A stretch of 64,000 nucleotides of DNA, taken from assembly GCA_947561715.1 (NCBI GenBank), contig OX387200.1, positions 15,192,501 to 15,256,500 of the forward strand, written 5' to 3'. Position numbers and translations under genes: made by a program. Origin of the DNA: Ascidia mentula. Its lineage: Eukaryota > Chordata > Ascidiacea > Phlebobranchia > Ascidiidae. Below are positions 12,701-27,700 of the stretch, piece after piece (position 1 is the first letter of the stretch; every line of letters starts with the position of its first letter). The notes under the pieces were generated by a model. It saw only the letters and a list, made by a program, of their open reading frames with translations. It was not told the DNA's origin and did not search any database.

Positions 12701-15700
12701 GAGCAACCTAGTTTAAGTAACACAGCTTCCACAGGTAGAAAAAAACTTTTCAAAGTGAATTTGGTGATTAGTTTAGGTATCCGTGTGTCAAACTTCTCGA
12801 GAGTTCAGTTGACAAATATAAACCTGATGGTGCATGTATTCTCATTTTTTGAGAATCAATACAAACTAAAATTTGGTTTAAGTTTGATGCGTGGGTTTGT
12901 GTGTCTGTGTGTGTGCCTAAGGGAAGTGAGAGCAAAAATTGAATGTGGAATGTTGGAATGGTATGTTGCACACCTGTTTTTAATTTCTCTTGTCAGCCAT
13001 GCCGATACTGGTGCCGACACAGGGAATGTTCGCAGAAGACAAAAGCCACCTCATCTCACCCTCGTCCACGGACACCCATTCGCCTCCCCTACCATTATCC
13101 CTAACGCCCCCTGCCATACCAGCACGGGTGGCCCTCCCCTACAAACAAATGAGCCTTTTTGAAATCGATTACCTTTCAACGCATAGCGATTCATCTGAAA
13201 TCACAACCCCCACATCACTTAGCCATGATTTAATCCCCCATTCCGATGCCACTTTGGTCGTGGCAGACACTATACCAGGCACTACAAATACCCATCCATT
13301 GCCCAATGACCACAATACTAATGCAGCACAGAGTAACCATGACTTCCACGGTGAGTGTTTGTGTGTGCATATTTGGAAGTTGATTAGACGGCCTCGACAG
13401 CATGGAATGGCTCAGAACAGCATGTGTGTGCATTCTAACACATACATTTGGTTGTGCCACTGCTAGACACATACTGGCTACAAACAATTCCATTATATTG
13501 TGAAATGTGGCTTGCACACGTAACAAATTCAATCTTAGCTCTCTTACACCACATTTCATTCCTTGCACTGCGGCAAAAATCTGCTGACTTGTTGCAAAGA
13601 GACAGGCGCGAATGTTGGTTTCATTGGTGAATGCGCCCAATCAAATGCATGACAAGGAATTAAAACAGTTTGTGAAATATAATTGGTGCATTTTAATTTA
13701 GCTGTAGTGGTTCTGCATGTGTGAGCACTTGGGGGTGGTAACAAGGTGGTGTGGTGTATCTATAACTAACCTTGTCTGAAATTGCAGGTTGTAAATTGAC
13801 ATGCACTGGCTTAACTGGAATTTTGTTTTCTATTTTATTGCTGTGGTTGGTTGGCTTCTAAGCATCCAAACAAATTTGATTTGGTTCAAATTTGTTTTTT
13901 GTAACCTTAGGTGCTGTTTTTGTGTTACTACAATCTAACAAGAAGCAAATTTAATGTTTAATTTGTCTGCATGTGTGTAGTTAACATAAGGTCTTGTCAT
14001 GTGCTTAATCCTTTGTTTATATTATTTGTTAGCTTTTGTCAAAATTTTTTATTACCGATTTTCAGTACTTGATGAATTGATATTTCTATTTAGAAAACTT
14101 ATTTGATGAAGTTAGAGTGCATGCACCAACCTCATCCACTCCAAGTCCTTCCCATATAAACCACACAACACAAGAGTAAGTACATTATAATTTTTTCTGC
14201 TCAAATCTACCTTATGGATACAGCAGCATTGTACTGCACCTTTTTGTGTTATTTACATTTTTGAAAGTGCGTAATAACAAAAATATTGAACAATAAAACA
14301 TAATACTCCAGATGTACATGGCATGTTATAGCCTGACAAAAAAATGTAACAATATGTTTTGAATGGTGCTATCTGTATGATAGGATGTGAAGGATTTTGC
14401 CACATGTGTTTAAATAGTTAGATTTATTCAATAAATTGCATTTCCGTTAAAATACATAACAACATGATTTTCATTAAGATTGGATTCGACTGTGGCAATG
14501 GCTGAACTGGAAACATCACTTCAAACTACAGATGACACTGCCAGTTCCCATAGTAACAGCTATAGTGAATATCAAACACCTTCAGCATCAAGAGAAAGTG
14601 TTGTTATTACTGTTTCGACGACTGACAACTCCGTATCTGTCGATGGAGGTGATGATGATGCAGCTGTGGAGGTGGCAGTGGAAGAAGAACCAAGTTTATT
14701 GATTAACACGACTGATAATCTTTTATTCCAAAACTGCAGCACCCCACAACCAGGTAGTCAGTTGTTTAAGAAAATGTGCCAAAAAGTGCTGAAGTTTACG
14801 GAACAATGCATTGTTTTACAGCTACTGAAACACTGTTTGCGGAGAAATTGGATGACACTAGTTTCGAAGGGGATATTTTGCTAAAAAATGGGAAAGGTAA
14901 ATTACAAAACACCATTGATTGTTAAATCTTAACCAAATGTACTTTGGTCTATCCATCTATTCAATGCAATTTACATCGATTATGTATTGCTATATTTGCA
15001 TTTATAGCATTCATGTAATTTATACTTGTATAATTTAAAAACATATTGCTCTTCTCATCAGATCAAGTGATGGGCGAGTGTAGTATATTAGCCGGTGGAA
15101 ACAGAACTGGTTGGTTTGCTGATGTTGCTGTTGCCTTGTGGCGCCGTCTTCTTGGTATACTCGGTGATGTGAATGAAATCACCGATCCCCAGATACATCA
15201 GTCCGTCTTCAGCTACCTCCTCGAACTATGGGGAATATTATATAAGGTTTGATATTGTTGTACTTTATTTTTATTTTAAACTACGCATGACTGTTATACA
15301 TTATAACTGAAATGCTCCTATCCGTGCTGCAGAACAATTGAAATATTTCTGGAAAGCATCTTTTTCTGTCACCTCCCAAATACTAAGTGTCTGTACTTGA
15401 CTGTTAAACTTCAGGCTTGAATTGTTAAAGTTTGATTTGGAGCTTGAACTGTTTGTGGTTGTAATTAAAAAGATATGTTTTGTTTTTTGGATTTATAACA
15501 CAACCCCAAATACCACCCCTCATAACATAGAAAGAAAAACGAAACCTGTGTTATGTGATTCACAGTTTGAGGGCTTTCCCTGGCAAATCCAAAAGTACAT
15601 GATTATAAATGGGTAATATAAATTAGCTAAAACCAATGTGTTCATGTTACGCAAACTGTAGTAATCAACTCGTATTGTAAAATCCATAAATACAATTTCA

Positions 15701-18700
15701 AGACCACAACCTGTTAAGAGTAAATTTTGTCTGGTACTTTCTTGTTAACCTTAGTGACGTTGTTTGGATGGTAAATATTTGGCTTGTTTACGTCAAATTC
15801 AGCGCCATGAACATGGATATGTATATATATATATATATGGTTTGCAGCCAAGCACTTAATTGTTTAAGGCTTGTGCAAAAATACCTGAGTCCTATTTAGT
15901 AGTTAACAATAGGGGTTGCATTGTGTGTCAGTTATTGTCCCTTCAGCATTGTTCTGCTCAGTGGGATCTCCTGATAAATAGTTAATGTATTGATTGCATG
16001 GTATGCTGTAATCCAGACAAGTGACAATTGTAATTAAGGGCATTTCTACAAATTTTATATTCTAGAGTTTTAAACCGGAAAAAGAGGAAGTCTTGAGGGC
16101 AGGGGTCCTCAATATTGAAACTGAGAGTATGACCAAAAAAGCTACAACCATCGTGCAGCTAGTTACAGGCTTAAAATAGAAAGGGGCCTAGTTCATTGTT
16201 TCGTGCTAACCAAGCTGTTTCATACTTGTATCCCGGTAACATACTGATGGCAGCCTGTCTCTAGAAAACTGTTTACCTGTTTGCTGCTTGTACCATCTGG
16301 TTGCTGTCACTGCACAATGATTAACAGAGTATTAAAATGCAGAAGTACACAAGAGCAGCATCATTGTACTTTGCAGGGCACAGTCATTAATTTCATAAGT
16401 GAATTTGCATGGCGAAGGCAGACACCTTTTCATTTCCTTTTAAGTTACTTTTATGCGTAGGCTGACAGTGTGTAATGTGTTAAGGCATCAATGGGTGACA
16501 GTCGTTGCAGGAATTCACTGCAGAACAGGAAAAGTAAACAGGTGTGGTTTATTAAAGGTGTTGTCAGAGTTAGTGCAGCCCTCTGGCAAGTAACCAAATT
16601 CTAGTTTTTAAGCTATCTGTCCTGAAAAAAAGCAAAATAAATGTTGTGCACCATTAAAAACTCACTATATGTAAAGTTTTTGGTGAATTCTGAAACTTTC
16701 TTTTGCATAGGCCCTTGCTTCTATGTGCGTTTGATTTACATAGTTCCTCACTTGAGACTGTTATGAAGCGCAAACTTCGAGCATTTTTTAGCACCCCTGC
16801 TGTCCCGTCACTGTTTACAGAAGATAATAATAATACAAGGCAAAGCAGCTTCTTTTCAAGCAGTTCTACAAACTTAGCAACAAGTACATCAGCTTCAAAG
16901 CTGCACAGTCAGTCAAATGACAATGTCCCGAAAAGCATGTCAGTCAGTTCAGTGGATATGCTTGGCGAAAGCAGAAGTCAACATGATGACATAAGGAGAA
17001 AATATGCCACAGAAGCAGCATATTCTGTTCCTGATGCTGATTCCGATGTATTTGACGAAGATTGCGATGTTGTTGATTCCGCTGATGAAATTGAGTTTCC
17101 TTCTCCACTTGAAAGTGAATTGAAATCGCCTACTTCACCTGTTGGTTCATTGCCATCGTGGTTTAACAGACAAAGCCGAACCTCTATTGCCAGGAGAGAA
17201 GCCAATGACATTCTTGACAATGTAAAATACTGTATATATAAAAGTGTGAAGTGTATTTCTTATACCCAAACAAAGTTTGTACACATACAGGTTTCACATA
17301 ATACTAGAGCAAAAATGCTTGTTCAAATTTGCTTAAACCAATGTAACATATCCAAGCTTTGTTGGCAACAATGGCAGTGTTTGTAAAAAATATTTATTTA
17401 TTTAGAAATACATTTATAATCACACACCCAAAGACAAACCTTATGTCACGGAAACATCTCAACGAGCTTTACTCATGCCTCCCGCCATTATGTTGCTGAA
17501 GTGTGGGCATTATGTTAGCTATGCTTCGTTAATAATTTCCTTACAATGCTGGCATGCATCATTTGCAAGTGCTGACAGGGAGTTTGTATGTGTAGATGCG
17601 TCAAAATCTCGGCTTGAACGGTGAGAACAGCCAGCCTTCAACTGACACACCTGAACTTGTCCCACCCCTGAGAATTCTGGCACCGTGGGGTTTCAAGGTG
17701 AGTGATTTGTTATTCTTACCCTGCAGTCATCAAAAATGTCATGTCAGTGATATCAGCTGTTTCCTTTAGGTGTTATATCTGTCTCCCATACTAAATTAGG
17801 ATGTACTGGATACAAAAAACCCTTGTATGCTAAGCTGTTTACAAATAGGTAGTTATTACTCTTGTACCACAATATCCACCTTGCTTTTGTCAATATATTG
17901 ATTATTTGTTGGTAGTCATCGGTTGGGCTTAGTGATTATAGACAGGCATTCAGCCAGAACAGGAATTCCATACCCCATAGCAATATAACATGACATGTGT
18001 AGTTAGTTGACACTGAAAATGGAAGCATTGAAGACATTGTTTTCATGGGTAAGTTAAAATGCCTCTTTTTTAGGGAAGTCCAGGTTTGTTTGTGATAGCA
18101 GTGCAGTGTGTGTGGTGACTGTGCATCCTGTGGTTGTGGCAATTAAATTTCTCTGAATATCGAGCGAGTTTTTGTGATTAAAGGTTTACTTAAAGCCATT
18201 AGGAAGCCGCTGGATTTTCTAGTAAATTGTTGTTTTGTCATTTAGAAGAAGCAGATGCAAATAGTGTTATGACATATATATTTCAGTGATTGACTTGGTA
18301 CATTGAAGTTAAGTGTAATTATACTCAGGTGAAAACATCACACAGTTGAGGCCTTTTTAAAAAGATTGTGCTAAAGATTGTTGTTAATAAACGAGTGATT
18401 TATTTACATCACAGAAATAAACAGAAATAAAGAGTTTCTAATCGAATTGTGTGTTAAAGTTTTTCTGCTTTATTTAGACGTTTTAAGTCATTTTTTGAAG
18501 AAAATGTGTTCAGTGTCTTTGGTAATTAGCTAGTATAAATAAAACACATACGAAACTTTCCATAGTCAACAATGCTTAACAACAGTGCTTGTTACCAGGC
18601 AACCATGGCCCTGCCAGACAGCCACAAGGGTGGAAAACTTCATGCCTATCAGCTTCTATGCAAGATGACTGTGCAGAGAGAGCATGACACCCCACTGGAA

Positions 18701-21700
18701 CCTGACCACCTTGCACAGTATTATGCAATTCTTCACGAAGGACTCCATTCCACAGACCAAGTAAATGCCTTTAGATTAGTTTACATCATTCAGTTTTATA
18801 CATAATTGGCTGAGAGCCTCACTCATGTGCTTTTTTTTATCTGAATATGTATAATATGTGATACAAATGTGAAGTTAGGTTTTGTGTGGTTTTTATCTCC
18901 CTTACATTTAAAAACTATATAAGAAAACCATAAATTTTTGCATATTTGCAACAAGTAAAATATTTGCATTATTTCTGACTTGTTTCAGGACATTGTGAAC
19001 GAGATAGTGGGCAGTTGCAGTCAGTATTTCTCTTGTTGTCTTCCTGCTTCAACTTTACTTTTACTCGATTTTATTTACGCCTGCCATGCTGTTGCTGCTT
19101 CTCAAAACCTCAAGGTAACCTGTCTTTGCAATAATAAACCTCACAAATTTGTAGTCTTAAGATGTTTCGGTGCCGCTAATTGTTTGTTTTTTGTGTATTA
19201 CACATAAACAGTGGCGGATCTAGAAAAAATATGAGGGGGGTGTTCGGTTTCGGTACCTAATTAATGAAGCCGTTAGATGCGATTAAAATTTTTTTCGGAC
19301 ATTTATCATGCTGTAATGTTTTGTCAAAATCTCGGTGGAAACCAGTTTTGTTGTTGATCACGTTGCCAATATTACGCATGTTGAAAACAACTGCTAGCGC
19401 TCGCATAGGTGCAAAGAGGAATATAAGGCAACCGCATGCAACATAGTTTTTATTTGTATGTTTTTTTGATAACGTAAGCCCACATTTAATTCCTTTTAGA
19501 TAACACGTATATTTAAACCTTTCTTTCAAAGTCGTGGTAATGAAACTACGGCGCAAGCACTACCGCAAAAACTCGCATAGAGTGTTCCAAGTGTTACGCA
19601 ATTGCGTAAGCCAGGAAGCCACCGTTTATGTGACGATTCGCACCAACACTGGCGTTCGTATTTTGCAATGCTCGGCCACAAATAACCTTAGTTTACAGCG
19701 GAAAATTGGGGAATTCCCAAACAAATTCCGCCCCCCCCCCACTCTAATAACAAATCTGTAATGGTCTAGGACGTGGTCTTGCACCACCAAATACACATCG
19801 ATGTTTTAGCACTAGATAATTTGCGATAGATATAAAAAAAAAAACAGACGAAATACAAACTACTCGTTGTATAGAAATTGTAGCAGAAATGAATAAACTT
19901 ATAAGGTCGCGCTTTTAAAAACAGTATTGTTGACGGGTTATTGACCAACGGCACAACAAACGATTGTTTCATAAGAGTCATCGCCGCGTGAATGCAGCGC
20001 GCGCGACCGAGAAACAAAGAAACAGCGGAGACGAACACTTCACCGAAATTAACCGCACTTTCACACCCCACAAAACAATGTGCCAAAATGCTGAGGGGGG
20101 TGTTCTGACACCTAAACACACCCCTAGATCCGCCACTGCACATAAACATCTTCGCCCAAGAGGGAATATCTTGCAGCAACTGCTACAAAAACTGCATTAT
20201 GAATGTGTTTATAATTGGGAATGTGCGAATGTAATATTTTGCATATATATGTGTATATGTACATATACGTCCCAAATCAGTAGACTCGCTTTAGCGTTTA
20301 ACCTGCTAATCTGTTGCTAGGCTCCGCGCGTTGAAGCCCAAACAATACTTGGGTCGACTTTGTGTTTTGCCAACCTCTATCATGACATTCCTGTGCTTAA
20401 ACCCGACTCCGTCGAACCCACTGCTACTGTGTGCAATAATATTAAGGTGAGTATATTTATATTTGTCGCTGGAAAGTATGGATGTTTTTTTGCGTAATCG
20501 GACGAAAAATAACTGTAATACTGTTATGATTTTTGACCCCTTTTAGAAGGAAATGAATTCGGTTTAAACTTGTAATTTTTCAACAAGAACTGGTAAATGT
20601 TTAAAAAGAGACCAATGTTTTGCCTTCGCTGTTTGAAAAGTGCCTTGCAGAACAGTATCATAGTTTGTGCATCTGTACATTTGTATCAAAGCCACTTGCT
20701 CACTTAACTATTACGCAGGATTATGTGGTTGACGCTCTCCTCACTTCGGGCAAAAAAGAACCTTCCTCATCTGCGCGCTGCGTGGCGCTGTCGAGCACGG
20801 GTTTGTGGTTGTATGAAGAACTCACAATTGACCAACCCCGACATAGTCGACTCAAAGAAGCAATAAACGTTCTTCTCGTATCCCTGAAGGTAATCGAACG
20901 TGATCGTTATTCGTGACAACATGTTTTTTAATGGTGGTTTGTTGCTGTAGTTTAACAACCGCATGGTGGCGTGCGTCGCCTGTTCCCAACTTCATCTTCT
21001 CACCCACTGTAGCGAGGAATTACTCCGCACGATGCCAGACATGCCGCCGCGAATTATCGAGGTAAACCGATTCGGACCGGTTGAAACCGGTTTACTTAAA
21101 TTTTCTGACCCATGAATTAATTACCAACCTCCGTATGGATGTTTTCAGGTGATGTCGTTGAGCGTTTCGGCGTTGTTGAATGACACCGAAGCGAAAAACA
21201 CCGACTCCGGCCGCCAGGTATGTTTCAACTTAAACTACGTTACCGCGACTTTATTTAGACTGTTCTGCATTTGTACAATGAAAATAAAAATATAATTTGC
21301 AAAAAAACATCGTTTTTGCAGCTGCTGGTGGCGTTGCTTCAGTGTATACTGGATTGGTGCATGTGCGTACCTCTGGAACTCCTCGTTAACACTTACGGGG
21401 TCAACACAGACAAGAGGTTGATCAGAACTGTATTTAAGGTGAGTATATTTATGGGTTGTGTCCTGTGTTTACACAAAGAAAACTGATTTCCCAATTTTTC
21501 CTTGTATTTTTTTCCATAAAGTTGATTCAATTCAGTTTTTTTAAATTCAAAAATTGTACAAAACTGAAAAATTATAGAGTGTTCACGTAGTAGAAACAGC
21601 ACAATGTTTTTTTTTAAACCGACGTTTCTTGTATAACAACAGGCGATGCAGACCGCGGCTCTCGGCAAACCAGGACACAGCGCCAAGCATAGTTACAGTT

Positions 21701-24700
21701 TATCCGATCTCGCTTCCAAGGATTTCGATCCCAACCTTCCATTGGACAAAGTGCAAGATCCGCCAACCTCGATATTCGCAAACGCGAGACCAAAATCCAT
21801 CACCCGAAGCAACACGGCGAAACTAGGCAAGTATATATATTCATAAAGGTGGATATATTTCCGCGTTCGGTTAAATTTTGGACAACTTGAGCAAATAACT
21901 AAAATTTGGATTTTCAGAATATTTCGCTAAACGTTTGATTGTTGTTGTTGGTAATAACTTAAGAAAAACTACTTGTTATTTCGAAGCAAACCAATGAATG
22001 TGTCTCTCACTAAATATGCTATTGTTTTGTCAATGATATATGTTGCTGGAGTTTGTTTTATAATGTGCCTTGAGATGTTTTCATTGAAAACTGTATTGTT
22101 TGTAAAAGCACAGCTGAGAAAACGTAGTTCAAACAAATAACGTTTATTCCTTATGTTAGAATCCAACCAAAAGCCGTGAATGCAGGTGTGGGCATTTTAA
22201 AATAATCCTAAACCTCTACGTGGGCTAAAACGCGAGCTCTGTTCAGAACCTAGTCATTGTTATTGTAGGTAAGAACGGAGCGGTGAGTCTGGTGGCCCAC
22301 ACAGTCCTCGCCCATCTTACAAACCACCTCGGTCATTTCCCACTCGCCAGAGGGACTTCAGTGTTGTCTTGCAGAGTGAGCGAACACCACGATGTCGAGG
22401 ACGGCGAGTTCTCGTCAAAGCTTTTTCAATCTCCAAACGTCCAGGTACACGTGTGATGGTGTTGTCCTGACAACCCAGAAATGTTTCACTAAACCCGCAT
22501 GATTTATTACACTGACGTCAAAATCGCAGGGCTGCGCATCGCAGTCTGGTAATCTAACCTAACATTTGAAGTCCAAACCCGACAAAAACGTTTCAGAATT
22601 TGAATTAGGATTGAAAACAAACTTGCGACGCAACTATGGCCGAGTGTAAATCCAGTTGTTTCAAGCAGTTGTGATCTTATGGGAATTTGTCTGTGTAAAA
22701 TGAGTACATGACGTTGTTGACGTCACCAAATGCATATTCGTGTTAGGGCATGGAATTAGGACGCAAATGACGTTGGGTTCGATTTGTTTTCGAAACGTTA
22801 AGTCCGACCTGACTCTCAACCCTGGCAAACGCACATAATTTCTGTTTCATTGCACAACTACAACCTGTAACGGTCACCAAAAGCGGTGTAAATGCTCGTC
22901 AAAGCATTTAGTTTGCTTTTCAAACTTTACCTTATCTTGTTTTCGATTTTCAGTTCCTCATATTCAACGACAGTTGTCTGATGTCTGTGGTGGAATTGCC
23001 GGCGGAGGTAAGTTTTATGTAAGGCAGTTACTTTGTTTGCTAGTAAATATATTTTTGTTCCACCGGGATTCGAACCCGGGTTATCCTGACCACAAATCCC
23101 GACCAGGTTTTTTACCAGGGACAAGGGCCTTGGCCCGTGTTGCCAATCGCCCGCCCGAATAAATCCATTTAAATACTTTTTTTCATAAAGCAATTTACGT
23201 AACAGTGTATTATCCTCGCAGGAGAAGGGCTCTCCCAGTGGCGACCCGACGGCCAGAATGACCTGCTCGAATCGTTGTGTGCGGTTTATAGTGCGTGACG
23301 GTGGCGGGAAATATTGTTGGGATTCTTCGGTATTGTACGGACCACCTGATGTGGACAACATAACGCGACCTGGTAAACCACTTGTGGTTAAAAGTTCTGC
23401 ACCTTTTTTTGTCAAGCTTCTTTACCAAAATAACAGCAATTGTCGTTTGTTTCGTGTTGCGTTCGCATTTTACCGTGACTGGTGCGTTCGGAGTGAAACT
23501 ATTTAAAACACTTGCAAAATATGTCATTGTATAAAAAATGGACACCAAATGCATGCAAAATCTTGATCACTTTTCACACATTACGACATAAACCTTTTTG
23601 ATTATTATAATTGTAATTGACCAATGACAATTTTCCAGTTCATTGCGAGCCCATCTCCACACTGGACGCCGAGATAAGTTCGGCGGCGAAAGCTGCTTGT
23701 CGATCTTATCTCAATTACGCCGCCGAGGAGGTAAAACGTCAACGTAAGGTGGCGCCAACTCCCCTTCCCGCACACGACGAGTCGCTTGCAAATGATGCCT
23801 GCGACAAGCTCGACCAGGTAAAGAGTGCCATTTGCTATGTCTTTGGTAAGCTAGTGGTTAATCATGTGCGTTCCATCTATAGTATATTTGGAAATACTGT
23901 AGTATTGTTTCTTTCCCACCGCTGTAATATCTAAAATAATTTCATTTGTACACAGATGTTGCAATACATCGGCTGGAGCAGTCCCGAGTGTCAAGCAAGA
24001 ATCGGTTTGCCTTTAAACATTCCCTCTCCCGCCCCCTCATGCGTGACGGATGACGTACAAACGAGGGCCACCAAGTGTTTGCTAGGCCATCACGATGATC
24101 TGGGAGGAAGTTACGCTGAAAACGCATGCGCTACAAGGTACGTTATATAGTTTGCAGATTTCCTTCAAGCATAAACGGACCTTTTTTACGTTTAAAACGA
24201 TTTAGTTTTAGTGTGACATGTGGAATGTGAATGTAGTCTTAGTGTCAAAAAGCTTTGCCACTGGTGACATAAGAAAAATCCAAGGCACAAAAAAAAAACT
24301 TTTTAAGAGTAAAAACAGAATGATGTTTGCTAATCGCCGAAACTTGGCTCAATTTTTGCGTTTTCCTCCTTTTCAGTGCAAAGGGCAAAATATTATTGCG
24401 TAATAAATATCCACCAATTATCCCTGTTCACTTTAGATTACAGCAAGTTTTTTTTATTTCTTAATGAAAACAACACCACGTTCTCGCGCAGCTGGCAAAG
24501 TGCTCCAATCCAACCCCGACAAACTGTTCCTACTCACTCTCCGTTCTACCACGCACGAATGCTCTGCATCGAGATGGGGTTCTTGTCACGTGACAACCGT
24601 GATAGAGTGAGCTTACTCAGGAAGAACGAGCGTCTTTTGCGCGAACTGAAGAATCTAGACTCCCGACATTGGTACGACTTGAAATTTTTTTTTGCTTGGA

Positions 24701-27700
24701 AAAATTGCATTTCTTCAAATCTCGAGTTTGAAAGCAATTTATTTTGTGTAAGCTGTTTCTATTTTCGGGGTAAAGCACGATTTTTATGTGGTGAATTGTA
24801 TGTGAGCGTGCACAGTCACAATTTAATCTACATCTGCAGCCGGGAAACCCACAAGGTGGCGCTCTTCTACATCGCGCAGGGACAAGAAGACAAACTGTCG
24901 GTACTATCCAACACTGGGGGCAGTAAAGAGTACGAGGACTTTGTGTCCGGTCTCGGTTGGGAGGTGAGAGCAACGGAAAGTAGGCGAGAAATTCTGCAAC
25001 TGTTAAATTGTGGACATTTATGGAAAGATATATTTCCGAGGTTAAAATCTGTTGACTTTCGTGTGAGACAAAAAAATTCGCTAAAAAGCATCGTCAGTGT
25101 CTTATGCAAATATAATCTCTATTAAACTGTTAGATTGTAGTTACGTAATTGTATAAAAGACCAGAAGCAGTAGATAAAAAGGTAATTTTTCCATTATAGT
25201 TAAAGCCTAAAAAAAATCCTAAAAAAATCCTAAAAAAGCTGTACTGACGAGACCTTTTAGGTCGAAACAGTGGCCATCTGTCTGCAGCTTATACACAGTT
25301 CATATTATGGGCTCCACATTGCTTATCCAAAAAAAATCATTTGCGAAATTGCGCAACGTCGTTGTTCTAACAAGATAGGTGGAAACGTGTTGTTGCTTTC
25401 TGAACATATCTGGCACAGGAAACAATCGATTGTGTGGACAGAGCATTTCTCCCAACTTGGTTTTAGCTAATTGCATTTCGTTACTCCGCCCGTTTTATGA
25501 CTTAGTAAATCATCGGAATGATCTCTCCTGGCACACTTGCTTTCATTATTGATATGACAGCGCTCGTAAAATGTATTACCAGGCAATACAAACAGTGTAA
25601 TGACGGCCTCCTTTAAGAAACTGAGATATTGAAAAAACCCTAATGGTTTGCGGCAAAAAAGCTTAAAATGGAATTTTAATTTGACCAAAATCTTTCTCTA
25701 CCACCTCCTGAATTAGTACATGTTTTACATACTAAGTAAACAGATAATGAAAAAATCGATGCGAATTTTAATTTAATCTCGTAAATACCTCATTTTTAGC
25801 CCTAAGATGAAAATATGCATATTAAATTCCTCACATCTTGTATAACTGAGCCTTTTATATCCAGGTCGACCTGAGCGTCCACACTGGATTTAGCGGCAAA
25901 CTTCAGACGGACGGAAGCACGGGTCGGACGGCTCCTTATTACGCGACATCAAGCATAGAAGTAGTCTTCCACGTTTCCACGCGTTTTCCCTCCAACGACG
26001 ACGGAGCGAGAAACAGAAAGGTTTAAATTGTGTTTTTTGTCACTTGAAGTTATCAATAAAACCTTGAAACAAGTTGAAAACTGAATATTGATTGATTAGT
26101 GATGACAAAGGCTTGATTAAGTTTTTGGCTCAGCGTCTTTTGTCGTAACCTGGCAGATCGAAAAACACCCCGCTTTATTATTTTTAACACTCATTCGTTT
26201 TTTGTTAAAAACTTTATCTATAATAGTATGGCGGAGAGTGTGTGGGTGCGTGGGCACTGAGCAGTTTTCATTTCGTCCATATGAGTGCACGCGACTTGTC
26301 ATCGCGATCCGTCCGTTTTTTACTCGTCACACGTCACACGATCAAGAAAAATATCAAAATGTTTATTCAGCTGCAACATCTGGGCAACGACGAAGTTCAC
26401 ATCGTTTGGTCGGAACATCACCGTGATTACAGACGTGGAATTATTCCCACCGAGTTCGGAGACGTCCTCATCGTCATATACCCCATTCGACATGGCCTCT
26501 ATCGAATACAAATCATCAAAAAAACGGAGGTATGTGCTGCGGATGAATGATAGAAGCATGTGCGGACTATGACTCGCTGCTAATTTTCTGACAAAGATGT
26601 GGGTAATGGTATAGACTGTAAATGAAATCCTCTTCTAACAACGTATGAATGTATTTTCTTAATTGCTAACATAAACCGACGTGATCGTTTGAATTATTCG
26701 TAAATTATCATAACAATCTATTATTACTATGTGAAATTGAAGTTTCACTTGTATCATGCCAAAGCGAAGCGTTGCTGGTTATAAGTTAATTTCGTGAAGT
26801 TAAAACTTTTTCAATGTTAAGAAACTTCCGACAATAACAGCATCCAAATAAAGGAAAGAAACCAGGATGTAAAAAATGACTTTCGACTGTGATTATTCAA
26901 CCTTTTCATATTTTCCGCCGCATTCTCATTATTACAAAACATTCGAAGGTTCCGTATTTTGGTCCCTTGTTCGATGGAGCAATTGTGAACGGTCGGGTTC
27001 TTCCTGTGTTGGTGAGAGAGACTGCGATCAACGCTGGGAGAGCAAAACGCTCACAGATTTCCCTCTACCAACCATAGTATCCTTTCAAAAAAGACACCCA
27101 GTTATTTTGTTTCTTTGTAATGAGTAGAGACTGGACCTTGTTGGTTGATTTACGTAAAATGGTCCTTAAACGTCGCAACGCATAGTTTGAGGACCACCAA
27201 TTTACGTAGTGATAGCATGGAATGACGTCAGAATGACGCTTGTTTGAGTTTCATTCCATTTAGGCGAAAATTATACCAACGTTATCTTTATTTGCCAGTA
27301 AAGTAATCTACACACCTTTTTGACGTATCACTCCACAACCAATGTAATATCTTCCATGTTTAACCTATTATTCCTTAACCTTACCCGTAACCCAGCTACG
27401 AGGAACGCACGCGCTACCTTCGCCAGATAATCGAACAGTTTAAAGACGATACTACGTTCGAAGACTACAGCGCCCACCTGTTCTGTCCTGTACCCCAAAC
27501 GCGGGGGGCCCGAACCGAGGCCGCCAAACAGGCCGCACCTGGACCACCGAGGAAGCAGCCTACGATCGTTGCATCCGAGGTGGCCAACACTAACAGCAAC
27601 AACAACTCCGCGGAGGTTCGAACCGGCGACCTCGAGACTCTCTCTGCGAACTTTGCGTTTATGCCCTCGGGTAAGTTTCCTCTGTGTCTTGAGTGAAGTT

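Noticed and set aside
16085-16400. GGGGTCCTCAATATTGA, resembling a hAT end
   Set aside because: No matching inverted end or target duplication was found nearby.
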